A DNA stretch of 64,000 bases. Source: Streptomyces sp. NBC_00239. Its GTDB lineage: Bacteria; Actinomycetota; Actinomycetes; Streptomycetales; Streptomycetaceae. Numbering within the stretch: the stretch's first letter is position 1; every line of letters begins with the position of its first letter. Below the pieces are notes generated by a model, which was not told the origin of the DNA, made no database searches, and saw only the letters and a list, made by a program, of their open reading frames with translations. Below are positions 48,920 through 55,956 of this stretch, piece by piece. The position numbers were made by a program, and so were the translations under genes. Location of the stretch: the NCBI RefSeq assembly GCF_036194065.1, contig NZ_CP108095.1, positions 2,046,001 through 2,110,000 of the forward strand, written 5' to 3'.

Positions 48920-49942
48920 TTATGGCCTGGGCACATTCCGCAGGTTGGACCGGGCCATCTGGAGCATCCGCCCCACCCCGCCGTCCAGCACGATCTTGCT
49001 CGCCGAAAGGGCGAAGCCGGTGACCATGTCGGCGCTGATCCGGGGCGGGATGGACAGGGCGTTGGGATCGGTCACGACATCCACGAGAGCAGGACCTTTG
49101 TGGCGGAAGGCGTCCTTCAGCGCGCCCGCGAGCTGCTTGGGTTTCTCGACCCGCACCCCGTAGGCGCCGGCGGCGCGGGCGATCGCCGCGAAGTCCGGAT
49201 TGTGATTGGTGGTTCCGTACGAAGGCAGTCCGGCGACGAGCATTTCCAGTTCGACCATGCCGAGGGACGAGTTGTTGAACAGGACCACTTTGACGGGCAG
49301 GTCGTACTGCACGAGGGTGAGGAAATCTCCCATCAGCATCGAGAAGCCGCCGTCGCCCGACATGGAGATCACCTGACGCCCGCGGTCGGTGAACTGGGCT
49401 CCGATCGCCTGCGGCAGGGCGTTGGCCATGGAGCCGTGGCTGAAGGAACCGATGATGCGGCGCTTGCCGTTCGGGGAAATGTAACGCGCCGCCCATACGT
49501 TGCACATTCCCGTGTCCACGGTGAACACAGCGTCCTCCGCAGCGAGTTCGTCGAGGACCGAGGCGACGTATTCGGGGTGGATCGGGGTGTGCTTCTCGAC
49601 CTTGCGGGTGTAGGCCTTCACGACGCCTTCGAGCGCGTCGGCGTGCTTCTTCAGCATCCGGTCGAGGAACCGCCGGTCGGTCTTGGCGCGCACCCGCGGG
49701 GTCAGGGAGCGCAGGGTCTCCCGTACGTCGCCCCACACGGCGAGGTCCAGCGTGGTGCGGCGGCCGAGGTGTTCGGGCCGCACGTCCACCTGCACGATCT
49801 TCACGTCGTCGGGGAGGAAGGCGTTGTACGGGAAGTCCGTGCCGAGCAGGATCAGCAGGTCGCACTCGTGGGTGGCCTCGTAGGCGGCGCCGTAGCCGAG
49901 CAGCCCGCTCATGCCGACGTCGTACGGGTTGTCGTACTGGAA
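48920..49942 (-). pseudogene. poxB: poxB 3' fragment, gene split by prophage integration
   Basis: C-terminal part of a thiamine-diphosphate pyruvate dehydrogenase (quinone)/oxidase-type enzyme. It begins in mid-protein at FQYDNPYDVGMSGLLGYGAA, matching the middle of PoxB proteins. It continues through the ThDP site (SGDGGFSMLMGDFL) to the normal end. About 230 N-terminal residues are missing. Going upstream, the reading frame hits TAG at 49943-49945 right where PoxB similarity stops and phage sequence begins. ATG 49912 could start a residual product, but it lacks the pyrimidine-binding domain and should be inactive. The missing half is expected beyond the other prophage end. Confidence 0.9.
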
Positions 49943-49948
49943 CTACCT
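49934..49948. other. phage attachment junction in poxB
   Basis: PoxB coding similarity (QYDNPYDVG on the minus strand) ends at about 49934-49940, and phage sequence follows directly. The crossover core cannot be fixed from one junction. The absence of a tRNA gene and use of a coding gene fits a serine-integrase phage, but the integrase is not visible. Confidence 0.75.
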
Positions 49949-49969
49949 GCGTATGTCGCCGCCAAGCGA

Positions 49970-50001
49970 AAGCCCCGGCCACCAAACGGTGACCGGGGCT
50001 T
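49970..50001 (-). terminator. terminator at the prophage edge
   Basis: Stem AAGCCCCGG (49970-49978) / CCGGGGCTT (49993-50001) with an inner CACC/GGTG extension. On the minus strand it is followed by TTTCGCTT. It ends the leftmost leftward phage transcript and shields poxB from it. Confidence 0.85.
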
Positions 50002-50015
50002 CCCTTGCTCTGCTG

Positions 50016-50201
50016 CTAGACCGCCGGTGTGCCGCTTCCGGGACACGTCTCCGTGCCCGTTCCACCCCGCTGGTGCATGGCTACCGGCTCACCCGAAGCA
50101 GCTCCGACGATCAGGCCGCAGACGCCACAGCTGCCGTCGCACTGAGCGGGGTCGAAGCGGACAGCCGCGGGCCGCCGCGTAGACGAGTTCGTTGCGCACA
50201 T
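50016..50201 (-). CDS. small Cys-rich phage protein
   Basis: Protein of 61 residues at the extreme edge of the prophage. It has C-x3-C-x2-C (CDGSCGVC) and two further Cys, suggesting a small zinc-binding fold. AGGAGG is eight bases before the ATG and a strong terminator follows the stop, so it looks like a real gene. Function unknown. Confidence 0.65.
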   Translation of the reverse strand: MCATNSSTRRPAAVRFDPAQCDGSCGVCGLIVGAASGEPVAMHQRGGTGTETCPGSGTPAV

Positions 50202-50245
50202 GTTCCAGTCCTCCTAGTGATAGGTGGTGCCGGTGGTGCGGTACC

Positions 50246-50269
50246 TCTCCGCCAACGCGCGGGCGGAGA
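50246..50269 (-). other. perfect RNA hairpin between phage genes
   Basis: TCTCCGCC (minus strand 50269-50262) pairs perfectly with GGCGGAGA (50253-50246) around an eight-base loop. It starts one base after the stop of the upstream gene. It may be an attenuator or an mRNA-stabilising hairpin; no U-run follows. Confidence 0.6.
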
Positions 50270-50270
50270 C

Positions 50271-50747
50271 TCAGAATGCAGCCTGCAAGTCGAATGCTCG
50301 GCTGCCTCGGCTCTGCCCCTGTCGCGCGGTGAAGACGAAGGGGCAGTAGATCTTGGACTCGTTGTGGAAGTGCACGCCGAACCCTGGATTCTGGGGCTGC
50401 TCGCCGTACGCGTAGGCAGAGCTGATCTCCTCCGACTGCGCGTGCGTGAGGGCAGCTACGAGGTAGGCCTCCGCGCGGGCTGGGGAGATCATCTTGTCGT
50501 CGTACAGCGCCGGATAGTCGAGGATCGGGGCCGGGTCGCCCTTGACGGGCGCCTCCGAGTCGGTGAGCTTCTCACCAGGCGCCAAGACGTGCGTGATCGC
50601 CACCCAAAGCTGCGCGCCGGATGTGAATCGGACGCAGAGGCCAAAGGGCCGACTTCCGTCCGCCTCCTGCCAGGGCTCTACCGCCTGTACATCAGGCGCT
50701 GCCGCCAGCGCGTCGACGGCGAACTCCTGGAATCGTGCGGGGCGCAT
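50271..50747 (-). CDS. hypothetical phage protein
   Basis: Protein of 158 residues, soluble, with no motif I recognise. It contains FGLCVRFTSGAQLWVAITHV and an aromatic C-terminal region. GGAAGGA precedes the ATG by eight bases. It follows the next upstream gene after 27 bases, so they are co-transcribed. Confidence 0.75.
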   Translation of the reverse strand: MRPARFQEFAVDALAAAPDVQAVEPWQEADGSRPFGLCVRFTSGAQLWVAITHVLAPGEKLTDSEAPVKGDPAPILDYPALYDDKMISPARAEAYLVAALTHAQSEEISSAYAYGEQPQNPGFGVHFHNESKIYCPFVFTARQGQSRGSRAFDLQAAF

Positions 50748-50774
50748 GAGTCAGTCCTTCCATGGGGGCAGCCG

Positions 50775-51230
50775 TCAGTCTAGATCTGCATCGACGTCTT
50801 CGGCTCGCTTGACGGGGCCACGGTGGCCAGCCCCGTACATCTCGCAGAACACGGGCATCACCGCATTCCACAGCTCGTCGTCCGGGTCTGTGACCTCCCA
50901 CGTGTGGCCGCCAGGGTGCATGCGGAAAAGCTCACAGGGAGTGGAGGCGTCGAGCGACGCCGGGCACTCGGGGAGAGCCGCGACCCTGCCGGTCGGCGAC
51001 CCGTCCTCCCACCGCAGCCAGCAGCACGTGCTATCCGCGGCTTCGTACAGCAGCGTCCAGTGCGGGCCGTCGTGCGTCTCCAGACCGCAGCGCAGCACCG
51101 GCACCTGCATGACGTGCTCCCAGAGATCCAGGTCGACGACGCCGGCCGCGCGGAGGAGAAGGAGCCTCGTAGCCGGCGGCACCAGTGCTTTGACGGCGCA
51201 GACGTACCGTCCGAGCGTCTGCCGTTTCAT
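50775..51230 (-). CDS. hypothetical phage protein
   Basis: Protein of 151 residues. It has a basic N-terminus (MKRQTLGRYVCAVKALVPP) and a Trp/Cys-rich middle (WTLLYEAADSTCCWLRWEDG). ATG 51230 is chosen: GAAGGGAG lies upstream and the ATG overlaps the stop of a 32-residue membrane peptide gene. Function unknown. Confidence 0.75.
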   Translation of the reverse strand: MKRQTLGRYVCAVKALVPPATRLLLLRAAGVVDLDLWEHVMQVPVLRCGLETHDGPHWTLLYEAADSTCCWLRWEDGSPTGRVAALPECPASLDASTPCELFRMHPGGHTWEVTDPDDELWNAVMPVFCEMYGAGHRGPVKRAEDVDADLD

Positions 51231-51325
51231 GCGCCGGCTCCCTTCGCCATGAGCACGACGAGGGTTGCGACCCACGACAGGAGTGCGACCCACCCGGACA
51301 CTCCGAGATCCCGTTTGCGGGACAT
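51227..51325 (-). CDS. 32-residue single-pass membrane microprotein
   Basis: Short frame with a basic start (MSRKRDLG), one transmembrane helix (WVALLSWVATLVVLMA) and stop. GAGGTGAG lies just before the ATG. Its stop overlaps the next ATG (ATGA), so the two are coupled. Similar tiny membrane proteins in phages act in superinfection exclusion or lysis control; here the role is unknown. Confidence 0.65.
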   Translation of the reverse strand: MSRKRDLGVSGWVALLSWVATLVVLMAKGAGA

Positions 51326-51349
51326 TCTCACCTCACAAGATCCACTGAG

Positions 51350-51440
51350 CCCCTCCGCCCGGAATCGAACCGGGGTCGCCCGCGCGGGGATGGATGCCGG
51401 GGTTGGCGCGCGGTGCTCTTCCTGACTGAGCTACGGAGAG
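51350..51440 (-). tRNA. tRNA-like gene with enlarged anticodon loop
   Basis: The minus strand folds as a cloverleaf: acceptor CTCTCCG/CGGAGGG, D-arm GCTC-N9-GAGC, five-base variable loop GCGAC, and T-arm CCCGG-TTCGATT-CCGGG. The anticodon stem CCGCG/CGCGG is perfect, but its loop is 24 bases instead of 7, so no anticodon can be assigned with confidence. No CCA is encoded. It lies in a phage gap upstream of the membrane microprotein. Confidence 0.6.
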
Positions 51441-51525
51441 AAAGGAGGCACGGGCCACACGTAGCCGACCTCAATGGCGGTGCGGCCCTGCCTCCCTGCG
51501 CGTCGATGATCAGTCGACGGCGGGT

Positions 51526-51882
51526 CTAGCGGGGAGGATGCGGGCGTACCTCGCCCAGAATGTCGCCGACGTACGCCGCGCACGCTGCCGCGTCCGCAAG
51601 CCACGCCGTCTCCGAGGTGAGTTCGGTGAGCCGGCGATCAACGGCGCCACGCAACTCCACGGTGAACTGGGGACCGTAGCGGTACCCACGCTCATCGTGC
51701 GCTCTGTGCTCCTGAAGTTCCGCCGCCGCCTCCAACGCAAGGGCGTAGCTGTAGTACGGCGACCCCTTGTCCGAATAGCGCTCGACGTCACGCTGAAGCG
51801 CCGCGCACACGTCGCAGTCGGCTATTTCCTCGCGGGCGTTGGCGTCGGCCACGTCCGCACGTGCGTGAACATCACTGGACAT
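51526..51882 (-). CDS. hypothetical phage protein (divergent from XRE regulator)
   Basis: Protein of 118 residues, helical and charged, with a CDVC pair near residue 23 and helices such as YALALEAAAELQEHRAHDE. It is divergent from the XRE regulator across 171 bases. It heads the leftward run that ends at the prophage edge. Function unknown. Confidence 0.7.
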   Translation of the reverse strand: MSSDVHARADVADANAREEIADCDVCAALQRDVERYSDKGSPYYSYALALEAAAELQEHRAHDERGYRYGPQFTVELRGAVDRRLTELTSETAWLADAAACAAYVGDILGEVRPHPPR

Positions 51883-51929
51883 GGATCGCCCCTGTCTGCA
51901 ATGGAGTCGCTACCCGCAGTGCTTATGGA

Positions 51930-51981
51930 TGCCAGGTTGGCACTTACCGAAGGGGCTGGCAAGCATGCGCGGCCAACTGGC
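51930..51981. promoter_or_regulatory. candidate operators in the divergent phage promoter region
   Basis: Two related inverted repeats lie between the divergent genes: TGCCAGGTTGGCA (51930-51942) and GCCAACTGGC (51972-51981). They share GCCA/TGGC half-sites and could bind the adjacent XRE regulator. Confidence 0.4.
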
Positions 51982-52053
51982 ATATCTGCGAGGTACTGTG
52001 CGTCCCCTCTGCTCTGTGCCAGGATTCCGCTACACACCGATAAGGGGGACGCC

Positions 52054-52911
52054 TTGGCCGCACCATCTGTACGCCGCCGCCGGCTGGCGGCCGAACTCGG
52101 GGCTCTTCGGGAGCGGGCCGGCCTCAAGCAGACAGACGTGGTGGCACGGATTCCTGGCGACCACACCGCTACATGGCTCTCGCGTATCGAAGGGGCCCGG
52201 CTCGGCGTCAAGCCCGCGGAGTTGTCCGCGATTCTGGACCTCTACGGCCTTCTCGACGCGGACAAGCGGGACGTTCTCTTGTCACTCGCACGCGACGGAG
52301 CGCAGCGCGGATGGTGGCAGACCTACAGCGACATCATCAGCCCGGCCTATTCTGAGCTGATCGCGCTGGAGGCGGACGCCAAGTGTCTCCGCTCGTTCCA
52401 GTCGCTTCTTCTGCCCGGCCTGCTCCAGACGCCAGCGTACGCGCGTGCGTCAATCAGTGCGATCAACATGACCTCGTCAGCGGAGGACGTAAGCCGCCTC
52501 GTGGAGGTTCGTATCGCTCGACAGTCTGTCCTCACCCGTCCCGAGCCTCTCGACGTGTGGGCCATCATCTACGAGGGCGCCCTCCGCCCCAAGCTTGCCG
52601 ATCCGCGGATCATGACCGGTCAGTACCAGCGCTTGCTGGACCTGATCGAGTACCCGTCGGTGTCGATACAGGTCATCCCTTTCGACGCTCCGCTTCACCC
52701 TGGGATCAGCGGCCCCTTCACCGTCCTTGGGTTCCCCGAGAGCGCGGATCTTGATGTCGTTCACGTGGAGGGACTTGCCTCCGCGCTGTACGTTGAAGCC
52801 CCTGTGGACGTGGCGGTTTACAACAGCGCGTTTGAGCAGCTCCGCGCATACGCGCTGCCGTTCGCTCCGTCAGCCGACCTCATTGCGAAACTGAAGAAGG
52901 AACAATCATGA
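52054..52911 (+). CDS. XRE-family regulator with DUF5753 domain
   Basis: Protein of 285 residues. The N-terminal helix-turn-helix is RRRRLAAELGALRERAGLKQ then VVARIPGDHTATWLSRIEGAR. A DUF5753-type C-terminal domain follows (SFQSLLLPGLLQTPAYARA, VWAIIYEGALRP). Such proteins pair with DUF397 partners in Streptomyces development and stress control. I chose TTG 52054, preceded by AAGGGGG; the family usually starts AAPSVRRRRLA. The stop overlaps the DUF397 ATG. Confidence 0.88.
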   Translation: MAAPSVRRRRLAAELGALRERAGLKQTDVVARIPGDHTATWLSRIEGARLGVKPAELSAILDLYGLLDADKRDVLLSLARDGAQRGWWQTYSDIISPAYSELIALEADAKCLRSFQSLLLPGLLQTPAYARASISAINMTSSAEDVSRLVEVRIARQSVLTRPEPLDVWAIIYEGALRPKLADPRIMTGQYQRLLDLIEYPSVSIQVIPFDAPLHPGISGPFTVLGFPESADLDVVHVEGLASALYVEAPVDVAVYNSAFEQLRAYALPFAPSADLIAKLKKEQS

Positions 52912-53120
52912 CCATGATCCTCAGTGCCGTTACGTCTGGCCTGTCGTGGACGAAGAGCAGCTACAGCGGCGACGGCGGAAACTGCGTCGAGGTGGCGGCC
53001 GGCCAGCTCGTCGGCGTGACGCCCGTGCGCGACTCTAAGGTGCCCGCGGGCCCCGCGCTCGCCTTCAGCGAGCCCGAGTGGGGCGTGTTCGTCGACGCCG
53101 TCAAGGCCGGCCAGCTTTAG
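52908..53120 (+). CDS. DUF397 protein, partner of XRE regulator
   Basis: Small protein of 70 residues with the DUF397 signature WTKSSYSGDGGNCVEVA and VRDSKVPAGPALAFSEPEW. It overlaps the XRE gene (ATGA). DUF397 proteins act with their cognate XRE regulators, in some pairs as antagonists resembling a toxin-antitoxin arrangement. Confidence 0.9.
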   Translation: MTMILSAVTSGLSWTKSSYSGDGGNCVEVAAGQLVGVTPVRDSKVPAGPALAFSEPEWGVFVDAVKAGQL

Positions 53121-53135
53121 CCGTCAGACCCTCTG

Positions 53136-53168
53136 AGCGCCCGCTTCCGTGATCGGGAGGCGGGCGCT
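53136..53168 (+). terminator. terminator after XRE-DUF397
   Basis: Stem AGCGCCCGC (53136-53144) / GCGGGCGCT (53160-53168), extended inward by TTCC/GGGA. It lies 15 bases after the DUF397 stop and just before the convergent small gene, so it may work in both directions. Confidence 0.8.
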
Positions 53169-53174
53169 TCGCTG

Positions 53175-53408
53175 TCACTCGGCCGCCGGCCAGACGTCAG
53201 GGCCTCCGCCACGCCACTCAATGAGCGGCGTGGTCGGAATCTCGTCCTCGTCGATGGGTATCTCTGCGCGGCGGAAAAACTCGACGAGATCCCGCACGCT
53301 GGTGGCCCGTCCCAGGATCGTCGAGTCGACGTGCACCCTTCGGCCGCCGATCGCGTCGGGGGCGTGGACGACGATGCGCGGGAAGGTGGCCATATGTTGA
53401 GGCTGCAC
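53175..53408 (-). CDS. hypothetical phage protein
   Basis: Protein of 77 residues (GTG 53408) or 72 (ATG 53393). It has a beta-rich start (FPRIVVHAPDAIGGRRVHVDS) and an acidic middle (RAEIPIDEDEIPTTP). It resembles small DUF433-like or antitoxin-like proteins only vaguely. It lies between two terminators, so it must have its own promoter or depend on read-through. Confidence 0.55.
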   Translation of the reverse strand: MQPQHMATFPRIVVHAPDAIGGRRVHVDSTILGRATSVRDLVEFFRRAEIPIDEDEIPTTPLIEWRGGGPDVWPAAE

Positions 53409-53452
53409 GCGGTACGGGAAGCGTGCTCGACGTGCGGTCCATTCGGGTGAAC

Positions 53453-53490
53453 GAAAAAAAGCCCCCTGCCTCGTGTGAGACAGGGGGCTT
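53453..53490 (-). terminator. intrinsic terminator with T-run
   Basis: AAGCCCCCTG and CAGGGGGCTT form a long stem with a small internal mismatch. On the minus strand a run of seven T follows, the best textbook terminator in the window. It ends the leftward transcript carrying the DUF2637 gene. Confidence 0.9.
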
Positions 53491-53529
53491 CAGGTTCGGT
53501 TCCTACTCCACGTCTAGCCGTGGTCGTCC

Positions 53530-54216
53530 TCAGGCTCCGACGGTCCTACCATGGCGCAGCTTTGCGTAGCATTCCGCCAGGTCGACGAGGACGCGTCCAG
53601 GAGTAGCCGCCGGATGCTTGGCGATCCGCCCGGAGTTGGCCGCGCCCCGAACCGTCGGCTCAGCCACGCCGAGTTGCTGAGCAGCGTCCGCGTACGTCAC
53701 GAGAACGGGCTTCTGCGGTGCTGCGACGGACGGCATGGCGCCTTCCTCCGACGCCTCTTCCTCAGGCTCCTCAGCGGCCAACGGCGGCTCCTCGTAGACC
53801 ACTTCCGGCGCCTCCTTCCGCCGCGTGTGGAAGAGCAATGCACCGCCGCAGAGGGCAATCGCCGGCCATCCGGCGACGAGGAGTCGGAGGTACGCCGGCG
53901 GGTTCGTCAGATCCATCAAGCCCGCCGTGGCCACGTTTGCGCCGACGGAAGCAGTCAGGGCGACGGCGAACCAGAACCACGCGCCGACTCGGCCGACCCG
54001 ACCGCTCTCCCCCGACCTCGTCCGGCGCCACGCGGCCATCATCAGCAGGTCGACACTCACCGGGTACGCCCACGCTTTCCATCCGGTCTGCCCGGCAGCG
54101 TGCGCCACGTCGTGGATGTGGGCGAAGCTGAGGGCAGCAGCGATGACGGCCTGGAGAAGGACGGGGTCGACGTCGCGCCGGATGCGGGACACCAGGCGGG
54201 CGAGTCTGGCTTTCAT
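53530..54216 (-). CDS. phage DUF2637 membrane protein with C-terminal HTH
   Basis: Protein of 228 residues. The DUF2637 core has about four helices (LLQAVIAAALSFAHIHDVA, WAYPVSVDLLMMAAW, FWFAVALTASVGANVATAG, AGWPAIALCGGALLF). An acidic linker (EEPPLAAEEPEEEASEEG) leads to a small helix-turn-helix resembling MerR/excisionase types (YADAAQQLGVAEPTVRGAANSGRI). Related proteins are found on Streptomyces plasmids and phages. ATG 54216 has GAGGAG upstream. Confidence 0.82.
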   Translation of the reverse strand: MKARLARLVSRIRRDVDPVLLQAVIAAALSFAHIHDVAHAAGQTGWKAWAYPVSVDLLMMAAWRRTRSGESGRVGRVGAWFWFAVALTASVGANVATAGLMDLTNPPAYLRLLVAGWPAIALCGGALLFHTRRKEAPEVVYEEPPLAAEEPEEEASEEGAMPSVAAPQKPVLVTYADAAQQLGVAEPTVRGAANSGRIAKHPAATPGRVLVDLAECYAKLRHGRTVGA

Positions 54217-54248
54217 GATCTCCTCGTTCGTGTGCGTGTGTTCGTGAA

Positions 54249-54285
54249 ACGGGGCCCCCACCACCGCAATTGGCAGGGACCCCGT
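54249..54285 (-). other. stem-loop between phage genes
   Basis: ACGGGGTCCC pairs with GGGGCCCCGT (one G-U) around a 17-base loop. It begins a few bases after the upstream stop and is followed by TTTC on the minus strand. It could be a weak terminator or processing hairpin. Confidence 0.5.
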
Positions 54286-54292
54286 GGGTTGA

Positions 54293-54586
54293 TCAGTTGC
54301 CGGGGCAGCACTCCGGCGTTCCGCACGGCGCCTCGTCCACCAGGCGTACGAGGCGGCTCCAGCACCTCACACACAGCCCGGCGCCACACGGGCCGTTGCT
54401 GCGGTTCAGGATGTGGTGTGTGTCGGCTGTGGCGTCGAAAGACTTCTCCGTCTGCGAGAAGCACGCGGCGCACACGTGGAGTCCAGGAGAGCGGAGCGAC
54501 TGGCCACCACGGTTCCAGCCGATCAGCGCCGGACGGCTCCAGTCCACCGCTACCTCGCTTACCTCCAACGTGTCGATGATGCTCAC
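54293..54586 (-). CDS. Cys-rich phage protein, probable zinc ribbon
   Basis: Protein of 97 residues with CAAC, CVRC and CC pairs plus His residues (HHILNRSNGPCGAGLCVRCW), indicating one or two zinc sites. The GTG start has GAGAGGA nine bases upstream. It is the first gene behind the promoter/operator unit at 54601-54653. Confidence 0.75.
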   Translation of the reverse strand: MSIIDTLEVSEVAVDWSRPALIGWNRGGQSLRSPGLHVCAACFSQTEKSFDATADTHHILNRSNGPCGAGLCVRCWSRLVRLVDEAPCGTPECCPGN

Positions 54587-54600
54587 TTAGTTGTCCTCTC

Positions 54601-54653
54601 CGTGAGTTCCTTGCGTGACTCCACTATCGCAGACTTGATGAGTACTCCACAAG
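54601..54653 (-). promoter_or_regulatory. phage promoter/operator unit, copy 1
   Basis: On the minus strand: CTTGTGGAGTACTCATCAAG (54653-54634, a 16-of-20 palindrome around GAGTACTC), a 13-base spacer with GATAGT, then the leader AGTCACGCAAGGAACTCACG. The same order and spacing recurs at 57402-57454. This looks like a repressor-controlled phage promoter with a conserved transcript start. Confidence 0.65.
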
Positions 54654-54657
54654 CCCC

Positions 54658-54680
54658 TTCCGTGAGTCGACTTACGGAGC
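54658..54680. repeat. imperfect copy of the 30-bp phage palindrome
   Basis: TCCGTGAGTCGACTTACGGA is an imperfect palindrome related to the perfect one at 58353-58382. It lies just beyond a leftward stop codon and just before the next promoter unit, so it may end transcription there. Confidence 0.65.
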
Positions 54681-54681
54681 T

Positions 54682-54945
54682 TCAGAGCAGCAGTACGGCA
54701 AAGGCCAGCGCCAGGAGGACGAACCCGGCCGCCGGCTGCGTCCACTCCTCCGGCCACTGAAGCCGGCAGCGACGGACCGTCGACGCCCACACGGTCCGCC
54801 CCTGCCAGTCGCGCACGTGGTAGGGCTCCAGGTAGTCGGCCTGGACGTCGACGGCCGTCAGCCGGCCGTGCGTGCCCACGCGGGTGCCGCACGGGGTTGT
54901 GGTGATGATGACGCGGTCGCCGAGTCTCAGCGGGTGTCTGCCCAT
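54682..54945 (-). CDS. phage protein with GDRV barrel and C-terminal membrane helix
   Basis: Protein of 87 residues. The N-terminus LRLGDRVIITTT...GTHGRLTAVD resembles a small KOW/DUF4314-like beta barrel. The C-terminus is a transmembrane helix (FVLLALAFAVLLL). Last gene of the punctuated leftward operon. A similar IGDRV opening occurs in the protein at 57466-57759. Confidence 0.7.
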   Translation of the reverse strand: MGRHPLRLGDRVIITTTPCGTRVGTHGRLTAVDVQADYLEPYHVRDWQGRTVWASTVRRCRLQWPEEWTQPAAGFVLLALAFAVLLL

Positions 54946-54949
54946 CGGG

Positions 54950-55147
54950 TCACTCCTTCGTTTCCGGCCAGCGGTGATCGTCGGCGCACTCGCGGTGGGC
55001 GAAGAGAACGTTGCCGCGGATCCGGCCGACGACCCGCATGGCGCCGTCCCCGATGCCGGGGCAGTACACGCAGTCGGTGCCGCTCCACTGCTCGGGGGTG
55101 ATTTCCTGGAGCGGCGGGAGGTCGTAGGGGTAGGGGTGGGCGTTCAC
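54950..55147 (-). CDS. small phage protein with CVYC motif
   Basis: Protein of 65 residues (VNAHPYPYDLPPLQEI...DCVYCPGIGDG...AHRECADDHRW), probably binding one zinc through CxxC and His/Cys. The GTG start overlaps the previous stop (GTGA) and has AGGAGGGAG upstream. Confidence 0.65.
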   Translation of the reverse strand: MNAHPYPYDLPPLQEITPEQWSGTDCVYCPGIGDGAMRVVGRIRGNVLFAHRECADDHRWPETKE

Positions 55148-55347
55148 GGCTGCTCCCTCCTGCCCGACCGGGCGGGAAAGTACGCTGAGCATTGCGCGGA
55201 CGTGTATCGGTGAATCCGTCCGTCTGCGTAGACCGCCCACGGCCTGCGGTCCCGCGCCCCACTGGGCCAATAGACCGCGGGGGCGCCGTTGTGCAGGATT
55301 TCAGCTCCGGCCCGTGCAGCCGCAAGCAGTTCTCTCGCCGTCGCCAT
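55144..55347 (-). CDS. hypothetical small phage protein
   Basis: Protein of 67 residues (ATARELLAAARAGAEILHNGAP...) with an N-terminal helix and aromatic-rich remainder. The ATG shares its A with the previous TAA (TAATG) and has GAAGGAGG upstream, showing translational coupling. Confidence 0.65.
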   Translation of the reverse strand: MATARELLAAARAGAEILHNGAPAVYWPSGARDRRPWAVYADGRIHRYTSAQCSAYFPARSGRREQP

Positions 55348-55499
55348 TAGTCCTCCTTCGCTCGGCGCCACGCCTGACGCTCACGTCGCTTGCCAGTGCG
55401 GCGGGCGGTCTTCCGAGCCTTGCCCGGCGGCTGTCCGCAGCACGGGCAGTCACGTCCGCCCGGCCCCTTCGGGCAGCGCCGGCCGATCATCGGGGGCAT
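55347..55499 (-). CDS. basic zinc-finger-like small phage protein
   Basis: Protein of 50 residues. The first half carries RRCPKG and CPCCGQPPG, a likely zinc site. The second half is strongly basic (KARKTARRTGKRRERQAWRR), suggesting nucleic-acid binding. GGAG is eight bases before the ATG, and its stop overlaps the next start (TAATG). Confidence 0.65.
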   Translation of the reverse strand: MPPMIGRRCPKGPGGRDCPCCGQPPGKARKTARRTGKRRERQAWRRAKED

Positions 55500-55503
55500 G
55501 TTG

Positions 55504-55662
55504 TTACTCCGTCCCTCGGCGTAGCACGACGGAGAACGAGGCGTCCATGAGCGCCGAGAGGCGCGTGAACTCCGTGACGGCCTCGTCGGCGTCAGTAAAC
55601 GTCTGCTCGTGCTCCTCGCCGTTGCTGTGGTCGTACGTCTCGACGGTGAAACTCTGTGCCAT
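55504..55662 (-). CDS. hypothetical small phage protein
   Basis: Acidic protein of 52 residues (AQSFTVETYDHSNGEEHEQT...). GGAGG lies just before ATG 55662. It is the gene immediately downstream of the tRNA-like element at 55693-55756. Function unknown. Confidence 0.65.
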   Translation of the reverse strand: MAQSFTVETYDHSNGEEHEQTFTDADEAVTEFTRLSALMDASFSVVLRRGTE

Positions 55663-55692
55663 CGAGCCTCCAGTGGTCGGTGATGCGGGGAG

Positions 55693-55756
55693 TGCCCCGC
55701 CGCGGATTCGAACCGCGCGCCCTCCGGGGAGGTGGAGGGCCGGCCGTTGCGGGGCA
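55693..55756 (-). ncRNA. tRNA-like element B (no D-arm)
   Basis: Minus-strand fold of 64 bases filling most of a gene gap: acceptor stem TGCCCCGC/GCGGGGCA, hairpin CCCTCC-N8-GGAGGG, and T-arm CGCGG-TTCGAAT-CCGCG with a canonical T-loop. The D-arm is replaced by about nine unpaired bases. It starts nine bases after one stop codon and ends before the next ribosome site. An acceptor plus T-arm is the minimal substrate of RNase P. Confidence 0.65.
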
Positions 55757-55762
55757 GGTGGG

Positions 55763-55939
55763 TCAGCGGTAGTGGTAGACCGCCCGCACACGGAAGGCTT
55801 CAGGGAGCGTCCACACGTCTTCCGGGATGTGATCCTGGCAGTAGAGCCACGCAGGGAGGTGCGCCCAGCATCCCTGGTGCTCCACGGCCCACATCGCAGG
55901 ACGGAAGCACGCGTCACAGTGACGCAGAGACCTGCTCAT
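55763..55939 (-). CDS. small Cys/His phage protein
   Basis: Protein of 58 residues with CDAC and C...C-x2-H spacing (HCDACFRPAMWAVEHQGCWAH...YCQDHI), a probable treble-clef-like zinc site. Its ATG follows GGAGGAGAG. It is translated from mRNA immediately 3' of hammerhead ribozyme 1. Confidence 0.7.
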   Translation of the reverse strand: MSRSLRHCDACFRPAMWAVEHQGCWAHLPAWLYCQDHIPEDVWTLPEAFRVRAVYHYR

Positions 55940-55956
55940 CTCTCCTCCTTCGGCCT

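Noticed and set aside
48876..49985. Alternative minus-strand frame of 369 codons over poxB
   Set aside because: It is out of frame with the conserved PoxB sequence and has no recognisable domain.
49950..51900. Phage integrase or excisionase next to the attachment junction
   Set aside because: None of the frames here has tyrosine or serine recombinase motifs. The integrase is presumably at the other prophage end.
51538..52053. N-terminal extension of the XRE regulator
   Set aside because: The extra 172 residues are antisense to a gene with its own start. The helix-turn-helix begins at TTG 52054, which has a good ribosome site.
52331..52337. Possible further hammerhead core (minus-strand CTGATGA)
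   Set aside because: It lies inside the XRE coding sequence and has no GAAA or NUH triplet at suitable spacing. The hits near 52475, 53526 and 53745 fail for the same reason.
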